A DNA stretch of 56,529 nt, from NCBI RefSeq assembly GCF_001461035.1, contig NZ_LNAM01000164.1:60170-116698 (forward strand), read 5' to 3'. Below the pieces are notes generated by a model. It saw only the letters and a list, made by a program, of their open reading frames with translations. It ran no database searches and was not told where the DNA came from. This stretch comes from Acetivibrio ethanolgignens. GTDB lineage: Bacteria; Bacillota; Clostridia; Lachnospirales; Lachnospiraceae. Shown in pieces: positions 5,718-14,226 of the stretch (its first letter is position 1; each line of letters opens with the position of its first letter). The translations under genes were made by a program, and so were the position numbers.

Positions 5718-8700
5718 ATGCTTATGAAGTATAGAATACCAAAACGATTAGGAAGCGTGATTCTGGCACTTGCGATTGTGCTGACACAGATATGGATAAG
5801 TCCTGTAAAGTCAGAGGCAGCAACAAAAGAATTTGAGGAAATAACAGGAATGATAATAACAAAAGATGGGAATCCTGATTATACAGATAAAGAATATTAT
5901 CTAAAGGCGGGAGTGACCTTAGGAATTGATAGAAACTTAAATTATACTATTTATTATCAAACTAATTCAGGTAGTACAATAACGACGAGGACAGATACAA
6001 CAGGCAGCAGTCCGCAGCCATATAATGTGGAAACAATAAATGGTAACAGTCTGTGGAGACTTTTTGTCAACTTTTCAGGAAATAACGTTACGATAATATT
6101 AAAGGCATACTTTTTCACTGTCTCATATGATCTCAACGGAGGAAGTGGAGATGGAAAATATTCGGATGTTTTGACTAAAGAAGCAGCTATATCTGAACCA
6201 AAAGCTCCAATCAAATCGGGTTATAATTTCGTGGGATGGTACGATGGTAATACAAAGTGGAATTTCAGCAAACCTGTTTCAAAGCCTATGACATTAAAAG
6301 CTAAGTGGGAGGAGATTCCGAGAGCTACAGCTACATTCGTTGATAGCTTGTCAGGGGGGGTGACTGCTGAGAATATGCCTGCCTCACAGACAGTAGATGA
6401 TGGGGCTTCATTTACCAGACCTTCTACATCCCCTACAAGAACAGGCTATACTTTTAAAGGCTGGTTCACATCACAGGGATGTACAGATGAATTTGATTTC
6501 ACAGGAGTATATCATAAAGGTGATACAGTAAACATATATGCAGGCTGGTCAGCTAATGAATATACTGTTACATTTGACCCTAATGGAGGTATATCTGGCA
6601 GTAAGACAACAGTAACAGCAACTTATGATACAATTATTGCAGAAGATAATGAATATACACCAGCAAGAACAGGTTATACCTTTAAGGGCTGGTTTACAGA
6701 GCGTGAAAATGGTACTGAATTCAAACTGGGAGCAACTACATATAATGCAGCAGAAGATATAACATTATATGCACATTGGAATGCTAACAACTTTATAATA
6801 AAATATGATGCTAATGGTGGAAATGGTAATATGGTTAACACTAATGTGTCATATGATTCTGATACGAAATTATCTAAGAATACATTTACTAAAGAAGGAT
6901 GTAGATTTTTAGGATGGGCTGAAAGTGCAGATGGAATTGTTAAATATCCTAATCAGGCAGCGGCTGGTAACCTGACAACAGAAGAAGGCACTGAGATCAC
7001 ATTATTCGCAGTATGGGGTGAGAAAATATCAATCACTGCGGACAATGCATCACAGTATCTTAAGTATTCATTAGCATCTGTTACATATGATGGTAATTCA
7101 CATTCAATTGATATTCAGCCTGAGACAGGTAATGAATTTGGTACAATTACTGTGAAATATTATCAGAATGGTTCTAATATAACAGATGTTAAAGATGCTG
7201 GAGTATATACAGTCAAGATTGATATATTAGAAGGTAGTGATAATAGAGCAGTCACAGATATTGAGCTTGGTACATTTACTATTGATAAACGTAAGGTGAC
7301 AATTACAGCAGAGAATAATTCATCTGTTTATGGAGAAGCTATAAATTCATGTTCAGCAAGAATTACAGAAGGCTCATTAGCGAATAATGGTGACCTTGGA
7401 AGTATTTCGGCAAGTTGCAATGTAACACAGAATTCAACATATGGTAATTATATTATTGAACCAATATATAGAGCTAATAATAATTATGAAGTCACTACTG
7501 TTAATGGAACATATAGGATTACTAAGGCAATTCAGTCAAAGCCTGATAGTAATATATTTACAGTGACTAAGGTTTCATATTATGGCATATCTGGAAAAGA
7601 TACTGCTAATGGTAAGATATCAGGCGTTAATGCTCAGATGGAGTATCGTAAGAGTGGTGATATTCATTATACTTCAGTTCCAGATGGCACTACAGTGATA
7701 AGTGGTTTGTCAGTTGGAAAATATGAGATACGATATAAGGAAACTAATGATAAAGAAGCAAGTGAATTTGTTGAAGTGAATGTTGATGCAATGATGCAAG
7801 ATGCCAATGGACCCGATATAGATATCAGACATGGAACAGATTCATTAAAGAATACGCTTAACAGACTGACATTTGGTATATTTTTTAAGGATACAACATC
7901 TATAGATATGACAGCAACTGATAATGAAGCAGGAGGAGCAGTTGTATCAGGTTATTATCTGGACGAGAATCCTACAGCTATCAGAACAGAGGAAGAACTT
8001 GCTAATATAACATTTACATCAGGAACACATCTGACAGTCAATGCAGATAAGAAGTTCATATTGTATGTTAAGGCAGTAGATAAGGTTGATAATGTTTCTT
8101 ATGCATATACAGATGGTATCAGTGTTGTTAAGCTTGGAAGTTATGCATCAGTAAAAGATACTGAGCAGCTTAAAAAAGCGTTGGCAGCAGGGCTTGTTAA
8201 TATCAGGTTAGAGAATAATATAGATATCGCTGCTTCACCAGATATCGTTATACCAGATACTGCAAGGATAGATACTGCAGGATATATGTTTATAGCTCCT
8301 GCCAATAAACAGATTGATGTTATAGCAGAGGCTTCGTGGATTGTAGGTTCAGACGATACAGCTAAACGTGTATATGGTTCATATAGCAGAATTCCTGCTG
8401 GCACAGATGAGGTGATTGTTAGTGGAACTGTCATTCTTCAAGGAGGAACAGTTATCTCTGAAGGAACGACTCTGATATTAGCAGAGGGAGGAAAGCTTGT
8501 TATTCCAGAAGGAGTTACTGTAACGAATAAGGGTACTATTACAGGCGAAGGTGGAATCAGCATAGATGGTACATATATTAATGATGGTAAGAACTCAGGC
8601 AATATAACTATCAATAATAATGGTGAACTTGTAAATAACGGAGCAATAAATACAGAAGGAAAGATATATACATCTTCAACAGCCAAACAGAGCGGTAATG

Positions 8701-9638
8701 AAATCAATGTGGCTTCAGGTGGTACTCTGATAAAGATTGATGATGCCGCTGCTGATAATTCGTTAAATGTTAATGATGATATAGTTGTCAAGGATGGATA
8801 TGGAACAGCATCTGTGGAGATACAGCTTCTTGACAAGAATGGTACTACATCAGGTGACGTGATAAGCGATATGAATATATCGACTATCAAGCAGATTGTA
8901 GCTGGAAGTCTTACTGCAGATGATAAGATTCAGATGAGAGCAGGACATGATGTTAAGATTAAGCTCTTAGTATCACTTCTTAAAGATAAGGTTACAGATA
9001 GCGAGAAAAATGCTGCAAATAATAAACTTTCTGAAATTAAGTCAGATGGTTATACAGCAGCAGTAGCAGGATATCTTGACATAACTTTACAGAAGAAGAT
9101 AGGAAATTCGGAATGGTCAAGAATCAGCAATATGAATAATTCATTGACACTTACTATTAATATACCGAATGAATACAAGAAAGCAGGACGTACATATTAT
9201 ATTATTAGGAATCATAATGGTGAATATACTGTATTAAATGATTCAGATACAGATGATGGAACTATAACATTTGATACAGATCGTTTCTCTACATATGCTC
9301 TTGCATATAAGGAAAAAGTATCTAATCAGGGAGGCGGCAATGGTGGAAGTGGTTCTGGTACTGGAAGCAGTACTGATATAGGAAGTGGTTCTGGTACTGG
9401 AAGCAGTACTGATATAGGAAGTGGTAATGGTGGAAGTGGTTCTGGTACTGGAAGCAGTACTGATATAGGAAGTGGTAATGGCACTTCTACAGGTAATAAT
9501 ACTGGAAATATTGCTGCAAGTGATACAGCTACATCAAGCCCTGCAACAGGTGATTCAGCTATGCCGATTATATGGATGGCAGTACTTGTGATAAGTTTAG
9601 CAGGAATGATTGTGCTTAGAAAGAAAAGATGTATTTAA
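5718..9638 (+). CDS. Large wall-anchored protein with InlB B-repeats and MBG-like domains
   Basis: The product has about 1306 residues. It has a signal peptide (cut near KSEA-AT, residues 31-36) and four InlB B-repeat (Listeria-Bacteroides repeat) units at roughly 132-197, 204-278, 281-356 and 358-434, each with YDxNGG and GYxFxGW(F/Y) cores. MBG-like strands follow (about 435-607: VTYDGNSHSIDI, DAGVYTVKI, FTIDKRKVTI), then further Ig-like and beta-helical stretches. A Gly/Ser/Thr stalk precedes the sorting signal SPATGD (1274-1279), a hydrophobic segment and an RKKRCI tail. The signal suits the class B sortase at 257. It is probably an adhesin or other surface stalk; the ligand is unknown. 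AAAGGAG (5705-5711) selects ATG 5718 over the upstream in-frame ATG at 5685. Base composition is distinctly AT-richer than the core genes, which suggests acquisition. Confidence 0.88.
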   Translation: MLMKYRIPKRLGSVILALAIVLTQIWISPVKSEAATKEFEEITGMIITKDGNPDYTDKEYYLKAGVTLGIDRNLNYTIYYQTNSGSTITTRTDTTGSSPQPYNVETINGNSLWRLFVNFSGNNVTIILKAYFFTVSYDLNGGSGDGKYSDVLTKEAAISEPKAPIKSGYNFVGWYDGNTKWNFSKPVSKPMTLKAKWEEIPRATATFVDSLSGGVTAENMPASQTVDDGASFTRPSTSPTRTGYTFKGWFTSQGCTDEFDFTGVYHKGDTVNIYAGWSANEYTVTFDPNGGISGSKTTVTATYDTIIAEDNEYTPARTGYTFKGWFTERENGTEFKLGATTYNAAEDITLYAHWNANNFIIKYDANGGNGNMVNTNVSYDSDTKLSKNTFTKEGCRFLGWAESADGIVKYPNQAAAGNLTTEEGTEITLFAVWGEKISITADNASQYLKYSLASVTYDGNSHSIDIQPETGNEFGTITVKYYQNGSNITDVKDAGVYTVKIDILEGSDNRAVTDIELGTFTIDKRKVTITAENNSSVYGEAINSCSARITEGSLANNGDLGSISASCNVTQNSTYGNYIIEPIYRANNNYEVTTVNGTYRITKAIQSKPDSNIFTVTKVSYYGISGKDTANGKISGVNAQMEYRKSGDIHYTSVPDGTTVISGLSVGKYEIRYKETNDKEASEFVEVNVDAMMQDANGPDIDIRHGTDSLKNTLNRLTFGIFFKDTTSIDMTATDNEAGGAVVSGYYLDENPTAIRTEEELANITFTSGTHLTVNADKKFILYVKAVDKVDNVSYAYTDGISVVKLGSYASVKDTEQLKKALAAGLVNIRLENNIDIAASPDIVIPDTARIDTAGYMFIAPANKQIDVIAEASWIVGSDDTAKRVYGSYSRIPAGTDEVIVSGTVILQGGTVISEGTTLILAEGGKLVIPEGVTVTNKGTITGEGGISIDGTYINDGKNSGNITINNNGELVNNGAINTEGKIYTSSTAKQSGNEINVASGGTLIKIDDAAADNSLNVNDDIVVKDGYGTASVEIQLLDKNGTTSGDVISDMNISTIKQIVAGSLTADDKIQMRAGHDVKIKLLVSLLKDKVTDSEKNAANNKLSEIKSDGYTAAVAGYLDITLQKKIGNSEWSRISNMNNSLTLTINIPNEYKKAGRTYYIIRNHNGEYTVLNDSDTDDGTITFDTDRFSTYALAYKEKVSNQGGGNGGSGSGTGSSTDIGSGSGTGSSTDIGSGNGGSGSGTGSSTDIGSGNGTSTGNNTGNIAASDTATSSPATGDSAMPIIWMAVLVISLAGMIVLRKKRCI
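9345..9482 (+). repeat. 36-bp coding tandem repeats in the stalk of the InlB-repeat protein
   Basis: A 36-bp unit encoding GSGSGTGSSTDI occurs at 9345-9380, 9381-9416 and 9432-9467. A 15-bp GSGNG-encoding unit follows the second and third copies. Copies are nearly identical, which points to recent expansion and possible length variation. Confidence 0.85.
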
Positions 9639-9650
9639 CAGAATGAAAAT

Positions 9651-9688
9651 GCAGTGTGGATTGTTTTTCAATCCACACTGCGTTTCTT
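9651..9688 (+). terminator. Terminator of the InlB-repeat gene
   Basis: A perfect 13-bp stem, GCAGTGTGGATTG (9651-9663) with CAATCCACACTGC (9669-9681), has a T5 loop and is followed by GTTTCTTT. Confidence 0.85.
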
Positions 9689-9704
9689 TGTATTGACGTT
9701 TATT

Positions 9705-9760
9705 AAGAGAATCTATTGGAATTGTGAAAGATTATGTTTTTTGTAATTTTTAATCAAATC
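9705..9760 (+). repeat. Direct repeat flanking the InlB-repeat gene, right copy (coding scar)
   Basis: It matches 5520-5575 and, like it, reads as a C-terminal tail (RESIGIVKDYVFCNF, stop) with only about 18 codons left after an upstream in-frame stop. The stretch 9761-9898 after it shows no gene or recognisable element. Confidence 0.7.
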
Positions 9761-9898
9761 CGCTTCGATAATTATTACATAGAAAATATAACCATTTGTT
9801 CGCTAAATGTGATAGACAGGAAATTGTTATTTTCTCTATGTTAAGAGATTGGTCACTTCCAGTTTATTGGGATAAGTTTAAAGTGAAAACATATAAAA

Positions 9899-9938
9899 GG
9901 ATTCCCACCCATTACATGAATGGACGGGAATTCTTTTT
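9899..9938. terminator. Bidirectional terminator hairpin 1
   Basis: GGATTCCCACCCATT (9899-9913) pairs with AATGGACGGGAATTC with a few mismatches and is followed by a T-run (9933-9939). On the other strand, A-rich sequence on the left also gives a T-run. Confidence 0.65.
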
Positions 9939-9974
9939 TATTCGATAGGAAAGTTCATCCTATCGAATAAAAAA
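9934..9974. terminator. Terminator of the minus-strand PHP phosphatase operon
   Basis: A perfect 17-bp inverted repeat, 9934-9950 against 9958-9974 (TTTTTTATTCGATAGGA and its complement, 7-nt loop), has built-in A and T runs. It can therefore act on either strand. It ends 8 bp before the 3' end of the phosphatase gene. Confidence 0.8.
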
Positions 9975-9982
9975 CGCTCCGC

Positions 9983-10807
9983 TTATAGCTTGAGCATTTC
10001 TGCTTTTCTTTGCTTATATATTGCATAATACCGAAATCCCAGGCTTTTTAAAAGCTCTTCAGCCCGAGAAAACTCGCAGCTGTAAAATTCCGGCTTGTGA
10101 GCATCGGAACCAATAGTAAGAAGCTCGCCGCCAAGCTCGCGGTAGCGTTTCAGAACATCAGTCTGCGGATTTGGCTGGTTAAGGCCCTTTACATAACCGG
10201 CCGTATTTACCTCCAAGGCGATACCATGCTGTATCAGGAGCCGGAGAGCTGTATCGAGATAATCAGAATAATCGCGATAGTGATAGCCGGCTTTATTGGC
10301 ACCAGAAAGGACAGAAGGGGCATGGCGGATAATGTAATCCAGATGGCCGCAGCTGTCAAATTCTGGAAAAACACGGATATTTTCAATAACTGCTTCAAAA
10401 TAAGAGGAAAGTGCTTCTGATTCAGAACGGCTTTCCCAGAAGGATGGGTTGAAGGGGTCTTCATTATTTACCAGATGGGTGGAGCCGATTACAAAATCAA
10501 AGGGGTACTGCGATAAAAGGGTACGGTATTTTTCAGCGACACAGGGTTTTAATCCCAGCTCAATGGAAGGGCGGATACGGATACTATCGGCGTACTGGTT
10601 CTGATATTTGGCAAGGGCTTTAAAGTAAGCCTCTGGATTAAAAAGAAAATCCATGCCCTCCTCCCATATAGGAAATTCGTAATCCATATGGTCTGTTAGA
10701 TAGAAATATGGAAAACTGCGGGAAATCGCCTGCTCTATCATGGCCTCTACAGGGGCTTCGCTATCGGAAGAAAAGCAGGAATGAACATGACAGTCAGTAA
10801 GTATCAT
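9983..10807 (-). CDS. hisJ: PHP-domain histidinol-phosphatase family protein
   Basis: The 274-residue enzyme is a complete PHP-domain metal-dependent phosphoesterase. Metal ligands appear in order: DCHVHS (His7, His9), TDHMD (His40), Glu83 (SIELGLK), His111 (IGSTH), GHLDY (His154, Asp156) and GSDAHK (Asp234, His236). This pattern and the length fit the HisJ/HisK family, which removes phosphate from L-histidinol phosphate in histidine synthesis. No his genes are nearby, so another phosphate ester may be the substrate. It is the second gene after rqcH, separated by 11 bp, and is probably co-transcribed. Confidence 0.85.
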   Translation of the reverse strand: MILTDCHVHSCFSSDSEAPVEAMIEQAISRSFPYFYLTDHMDYEFPIWEEGMDFLFNPEAYFKALAKYQNQYADSIRIRPSIELGLKPCVAEKYRTLLSQYPFDFVIGSTHLVNNEDPFNPSFWESRSESEALSSYFEAVIENIRVFPEFDSCGHLDYIIRHAPSVLSGANKAGYHYRDYSDYLDTALRLLIQHGIALEVNTAGYVKGLNQPNPQTDVLKRYRELGGELLTIGSDAHKPEFYSCEFSRAEELLKSLGFRYYAIYKQRKAEMLKL

Positions 10808-10818
10808 AAAAAGACCTC

Positions 10819-12576
10819 CTAGTCTTCTAAAAGGGTGAGGCTCCGGATGTCCGGGGCGATGGTTAATGAATAGTTTGTATGGTAAATGACAAAACCGGGC
10901 TTTTGGCTGTTTGGTTTTTTTACATGCTTTTTCTGGATATAGTCTACATCTACCTTATCCATATCCCGGTTTTTGGAATAATAGGCAGCCAGGGCACCGG
11001 CTTCCTCAAATACACGGTCTGGAAGCTCCTCTTTTCCCTCAGATTTTACAATCACATGGGAACCGGCGATACCTTTGGCATGAAACCACCAGTCATTGCC
11101 GGAAGCAAATTTAAAGGTAAGCTCTTCGTTCTGAAAATTGTTCTTTCCAACATAAATATGATAACCATCGGAGGAAAGATAGTGAAACGGCTTGCTGGTG
11201 ATTTTTCGTTTTCTGTTGTTCTTAGGGTCATTTCCGTGTTTTCTGATATATCCATAGTCTGTAAGCTCAGCTTTAATCTGAACTAAATCTTCTTCATTAA
11301 GGGCAATATCCAGAGCGTTGCTAATGGAATCTAAATGCTCCATTTCTTCCTTGGTTTCTGCCAGCTGTCCTGTCAAAGCTTCGTAGGTGCGTTTGAGCTT
11401 TCCATAGCGGTCGAAATACTTCTGGGCATTTTCTAAAGCAGTTAAAGTCCCATCAAGGGGAATTGTAATTTCCTGACCCGTATAATAGTTTTCGCAGGTA
11501 AGACTTTTAGCACCGGGCTCGGCCTGGTAACCATAGGTATGCAAAAGCTCACCGTAGACTTTATATTTATCACGTTTTTGGGTGTCCTTCAGCTGCCGGG
11601 CTTGTAAATCGTATTTTTTGCTGGCACGCTCGATAGCAGTAGAAACAATTCTACGAAGGTCAGAGGATTTCTGGCGAATACGGGTAATTGTATTTTTCAT
11701 TGCATAGTATGCTTCTAATACCTCTGAAATGCTGTCATAATGCTTTTCTGAAAAGCCTCTCTGATAGCTGGTAAGCTGGATGGAGGAAAATTCTACCGGT
11801 TCCTCATTCTGGGATATGATAGAAGGATAAAAGTGGTGGCCACGGATGTCCTCCATCAGCCGGCCTAAGGTACCAAACAGGTGAAGGGATTCGGCTTCGG
11901 TAAGGTCTGCAGCATGCCGGTCCGGATCAATGGAAGCCCGGAAACACAGTTCATTGGCAGCCAGTGGACTTAAACCGGTCAAGGTCTGATACAAGGCCTT
12001 TGAAAGGCTTGATGCATGTGTAAGGACAACCTGAGAGAAGTCCTCCTCCGTCAGTGAAAGAGGCTCCAACTTATCCTGGGTATTCGGTATAAAATAGGTG
12101 CGTCCAGGCAAAACCTCCCGGACAGAGCTTACCAGACCGGAAACATGCTTGATACTGTCAATAATCTGATCGTTATCATCGCAGAAAATAATGTTGCTGT
12201 GTTTTCCCATAATTTCCACAATCAGGTATTTGATACAGGTGTCACCCAGTTCATTTAAATGCTCAATTTCAAACCGGAGAATACGTTCCAGCCCAGGCTG
12301 GGTAATGGAAAGAATCCGGGCACTGTTTAAGTGCTTCCTGAGCAGCATGCAAAAATTTGGTGCTGTCAGAGGGCTTGGTTTATTTTCCTTCGTAAGATAG
12401 ATTAAAGGAAGACTAGCACCGGCAGAAATAAAAAGACGGTACTGCTCCCTGTTATTTTTTATCGTGAGAATCAGCTCATCCTTTTCCGGCTGGGCAATTT
12501 TATTAATACGTCCACCAACCAGGGCAAGGCTTAATTCATGTGCAAGATTTGCGATTACAATTCCATCAAATGCCAT
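10819..12576 (-). CDS. rqcH: NFACT-family ribosome quality control factor RqcH
   Basis: The 585-residue protein has the NFACT-N domain (MAFDGIVIANLAHEL onward), a helix-rich coiled-coil centre (about 280-430) and the NFACT-R/DUF814 domain near the C-terminus (FKFASGNDWWFHAKGIAGSHVIVKS). Bacterial RqcH binds 50S subunits carrying stalled peptidyl-tRNA and adds alanine tails that mark the peptide for degradation. Older annotations call it fibronectin-binding protein FbpA. At the place of the DR pair needed for tailing in Bacillus subtilis the sequence has Glu97-Arg98. AAAGGAG (minus strand, about 10 nt upstream) selects the start at 12576 instead of an in-frame ATG 12 codons earlier. A consensus promoter lies at 12627-12655. 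Confidence 0.92.
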   Translation of the reverse strand: MAFDGIVIANLAHELSLALVGGRINKIAQPEKDELILTIKNNREQYRLFISAGASLPLIYLTKENKPSPLTAPNFCMLLRKHLNSARILSITQPGLERILRFEIEHLNELGDTCIKYLIVEIMGKHSNIIFCDDNDQIIDSIKHVSGLVSSVREVLPGRTYFIPNTQDKLEPLSLTEEDFSQVVLTHASSLSKALYQTLTGLSPLAANELCFRASIDPDRHAADLTEAESLHLFGTLGRLMEDIRGHHFYPSIISQNEEPVEFSSIQLTSYQRGFSEKHYDSISEVLEAYYAMKNTITRIRQKSSDLRRIVSTAIERASKKYDLQARQLKDTQKRDKYKVYGELLHTYGYQAEPGAKSLTCENYYTGQEITIPLDGTLTALENAQKYFDRYGKLKRTYEALTGQLAETKEEMEHLDSISNALDIALNEEDLVQIKAELTDYGYIRKHGNDPKNNRKRKITSKPFHYLSSDGYHIYVGKNNFQNEELTFKFASGNDWWFHAKGIAGSHVIVKSEGKEELPDRVFEEAGALAAYYSKNRDMDKVDVDYIQKKHVKKPNSQKPGFVIYHTNYSLTIAPDIRSLTLLED

Positions 12577-12626
12577 GGTAAATAAATCTCCTTTTAAACT
12601 TTGTTGTAACACTTTACTGAGTTTTC

Positions 12627-12655
12627 ATTATACCGCAAAAAGAAGAGTATGACAA
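12627..12655 (-). promoter_or_regulatory. Sigma-A promoter of rqcH
   Basis: On the minus strand, TTGTCA (12650-12655), a 17-bp spacer and TATAAT (12627-12632), about 50 bp upstream of the rqcH start. The rest of 12577-12831 contains a small TGCGA/TCGCA inverted repeat (around 12687-12702) and no gene. Confidence 0.8.
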
Positions 12656-12831
12656 GATTTTGCACCTGTGGGCAATACTTCTTCCTGCGATTTCGCTCGC
12701 AAAAACAGGAATTTTAGGAAAATCGTTTCAGGAAACATTTTTTTAACAATTCTCAAGTCAAAAGCAGGTTTACAAAAGGGGAAAAATTTGGTAAGCTATT
12801 ATAAAAAAGTATGAACAAATGGGGGGAGCAT

Positions 12832-14226
12832 ATGTATTGGAAAGTTGATTACGAAGTAATTGCACTTTTATTGCTCCTTGTACCTCTTTTTATGCTTTGT
12901 CGGAAAAAAGAAAATTTTATCTGGCCAGAGAGTGTTTTTATCTGTCTTATAGCTGACAGTATCGCTGCTTCTTTATGTAATATCTGCAGTGTGTTTCTTG
13001 CAAGCTATCATTTTGAATGGATTGTGCTTCGGAAGATTGTAGTAGCAGCTTCCATTCTGTTTTCAGTTTTGATCCCCTTTTTCATGTATTCTTATCTTAT
13101 ATTGTTTTTTCAGAAAAAAACGGGTAGAAGAAGATATACAAAAAAAGCAGTTGTATTGTACTGCATACCGATTTTACTTTCCTGCTTTGCTATTATAATA
13201 ACACTATTTAATGGTTTTATTTATACATTGAATGAAATGGGCCATATTGAATTTGCAATAGGAATATGGTTTCTGTCTTTTCATTCCCTAATCTACTTTT
13301 TGATTGCAGTACGAGAGCTTGCTGCGATGGAAAAGCGTCCTGGACGACAGAAGATGCCACCGGTTTTGATAGCATCCTTTTGTTATTTTTTGGGTTTTGT
13401 GACAATAGTCAGCCATTTCAGAATAATTTATTCAGGGATTTTTACAGCAGCTGCCTGTATTTTCTTGTATCATTACCGAAGAAGAATTCAGGCTGCAGAG
13501 CAGAGTGAAAAAAGAATTACAGAGCTGGAAAAGCAAAAACGTCTTCTGGCAGAGATAACGGAGGAAGCCAATATAGCAAAACGGCGTGCTGAGGAGGCTG
13601 ATAAGGTAAAAAGCCAGTTTCTTGCCAATATGTCCCATGAGATTCATACTCCACTTAATGCTATTTTAGGCATGACAGAGCTGATTTTAAGAGATGATGT
13701 CAGTAGCCGGGTGGAGGAGAGTGCTGTGAATATAAGAGAGGCTGGAGAATCTCTGGTTTCTATTATCAATGATATTCTGGACATCTCCAAAATTGAATCT
13801 GGAAAAATAGAGATTCACAGAGAAGGCTATCAGCTCCATCGGCTGCTTCGGGATGTAATTAATATTGTTGTAACCCGGATTAAGAAGGAGGATGTACAGC
13901 TTCTGGTAGATATTGATCCGGGAATTCCGGAGTTTTTATTTGGCGATGAGGTGCGGGTGCGTCAGGTGCTTGTGAGCCTTTTGAATAATGCTGTAAAATA
14001 TACGGAAAATGGCTATGTAAAGCTTACTCTTGGCTATAACCAGGAGGGTGAAAAGGTTACTCTGTTTGGTGATGTGGAAGATACCGGAATCGGTATGACA
14101 AAAAAAGAGATGGAGCATATTTTTGATAGCTTTACCCGTGTAGAGAATGTGCAGAATCAGATGATTGAGGGCACTGGGCTGGGACTTACGATATGTCGCC
14201 AGAGCCTGGAGCTTATGGGCGGATAG
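12832..14226 (+). CDS. Hybrid histidine kinase, N-terminal part (split by an in-frame TAG)
   Basis: The 464 residues cover seven or so membrane segments (about the first 215 residues), a coiled-coil linker (QSEKRITELEKQKRLLAEI), a HisKA domain with MSHEIHTPLNAILG (His codon 13636-13638) and a full HATPase domain with DTGIGM and GTGLGLTI. It ends at LELMGG-TAG. The frame continues past the TAG as IDVKSLYGVGSKFSFSLP, the expected last strand of the ATPase fold. The stop is therefore a nonsense change in one long kinase gene. The H-box has His where Arg is usual. GGGGGGAG (12821-12828) favours ATG 12832 over 12811. The membrane segments presumably sense an unknown signal. Confidence 0.85.
   Translation: MYWKVDYEVIALLLLLVPLFMLCRKKENFIWPESVFICLIADSIAASLCNICSVFLASYHFEWIVLRKIVVAASILFSVLIPFFMYSYLILFFQKKTGRRRYTKKAVVLYCIPILLSCFAIIITLFNGFIYTLNEMGHIEFAIGIWFLSFHSLIYFLIAVRELAAMEKRPGRQKMPPVLIASFCYFLGFVTIVSHFRIIYSGIFTAAACIFLYHYRRRIQAAEQSEKRITELEKQKRLLAEITEEANIAKRRAEEADKVKSQFLANMSHEIHTPLNAILGMTELILRDDVSSRVEESAVNIREAGESLVSIINDILDISKIESGKIEIHREGYQLHRLLRDVINIVVTRIKKEDVQLLVDIDPGIPEFLFGDEVRVRQVLVSLLNNAVKYTENGYVKLTLGYNQEGEKVTLFGDVEDTGIGMTKKEMEHIFDSFTRVENVQNQMIEGTGLGLTICRQSLELMGG

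Noticed and set aside
5718-9638. InlB-repeat protein as a toxin or enzyme.
   Set aside because: Only repeat, Ig-like/MBG-like and anchor regions are visible; no catalytic motif was seen.
14224-14226. TAG as a pyrrolysine codon in the hybrid kinase.
   Set aside because: Many neighbouring genes (for example the sortase, rpoZ, dapF, murE, priA and def) end in TAG normally, and the position is a surface strand of an ATPase domain with no reason for pyrrolysine.
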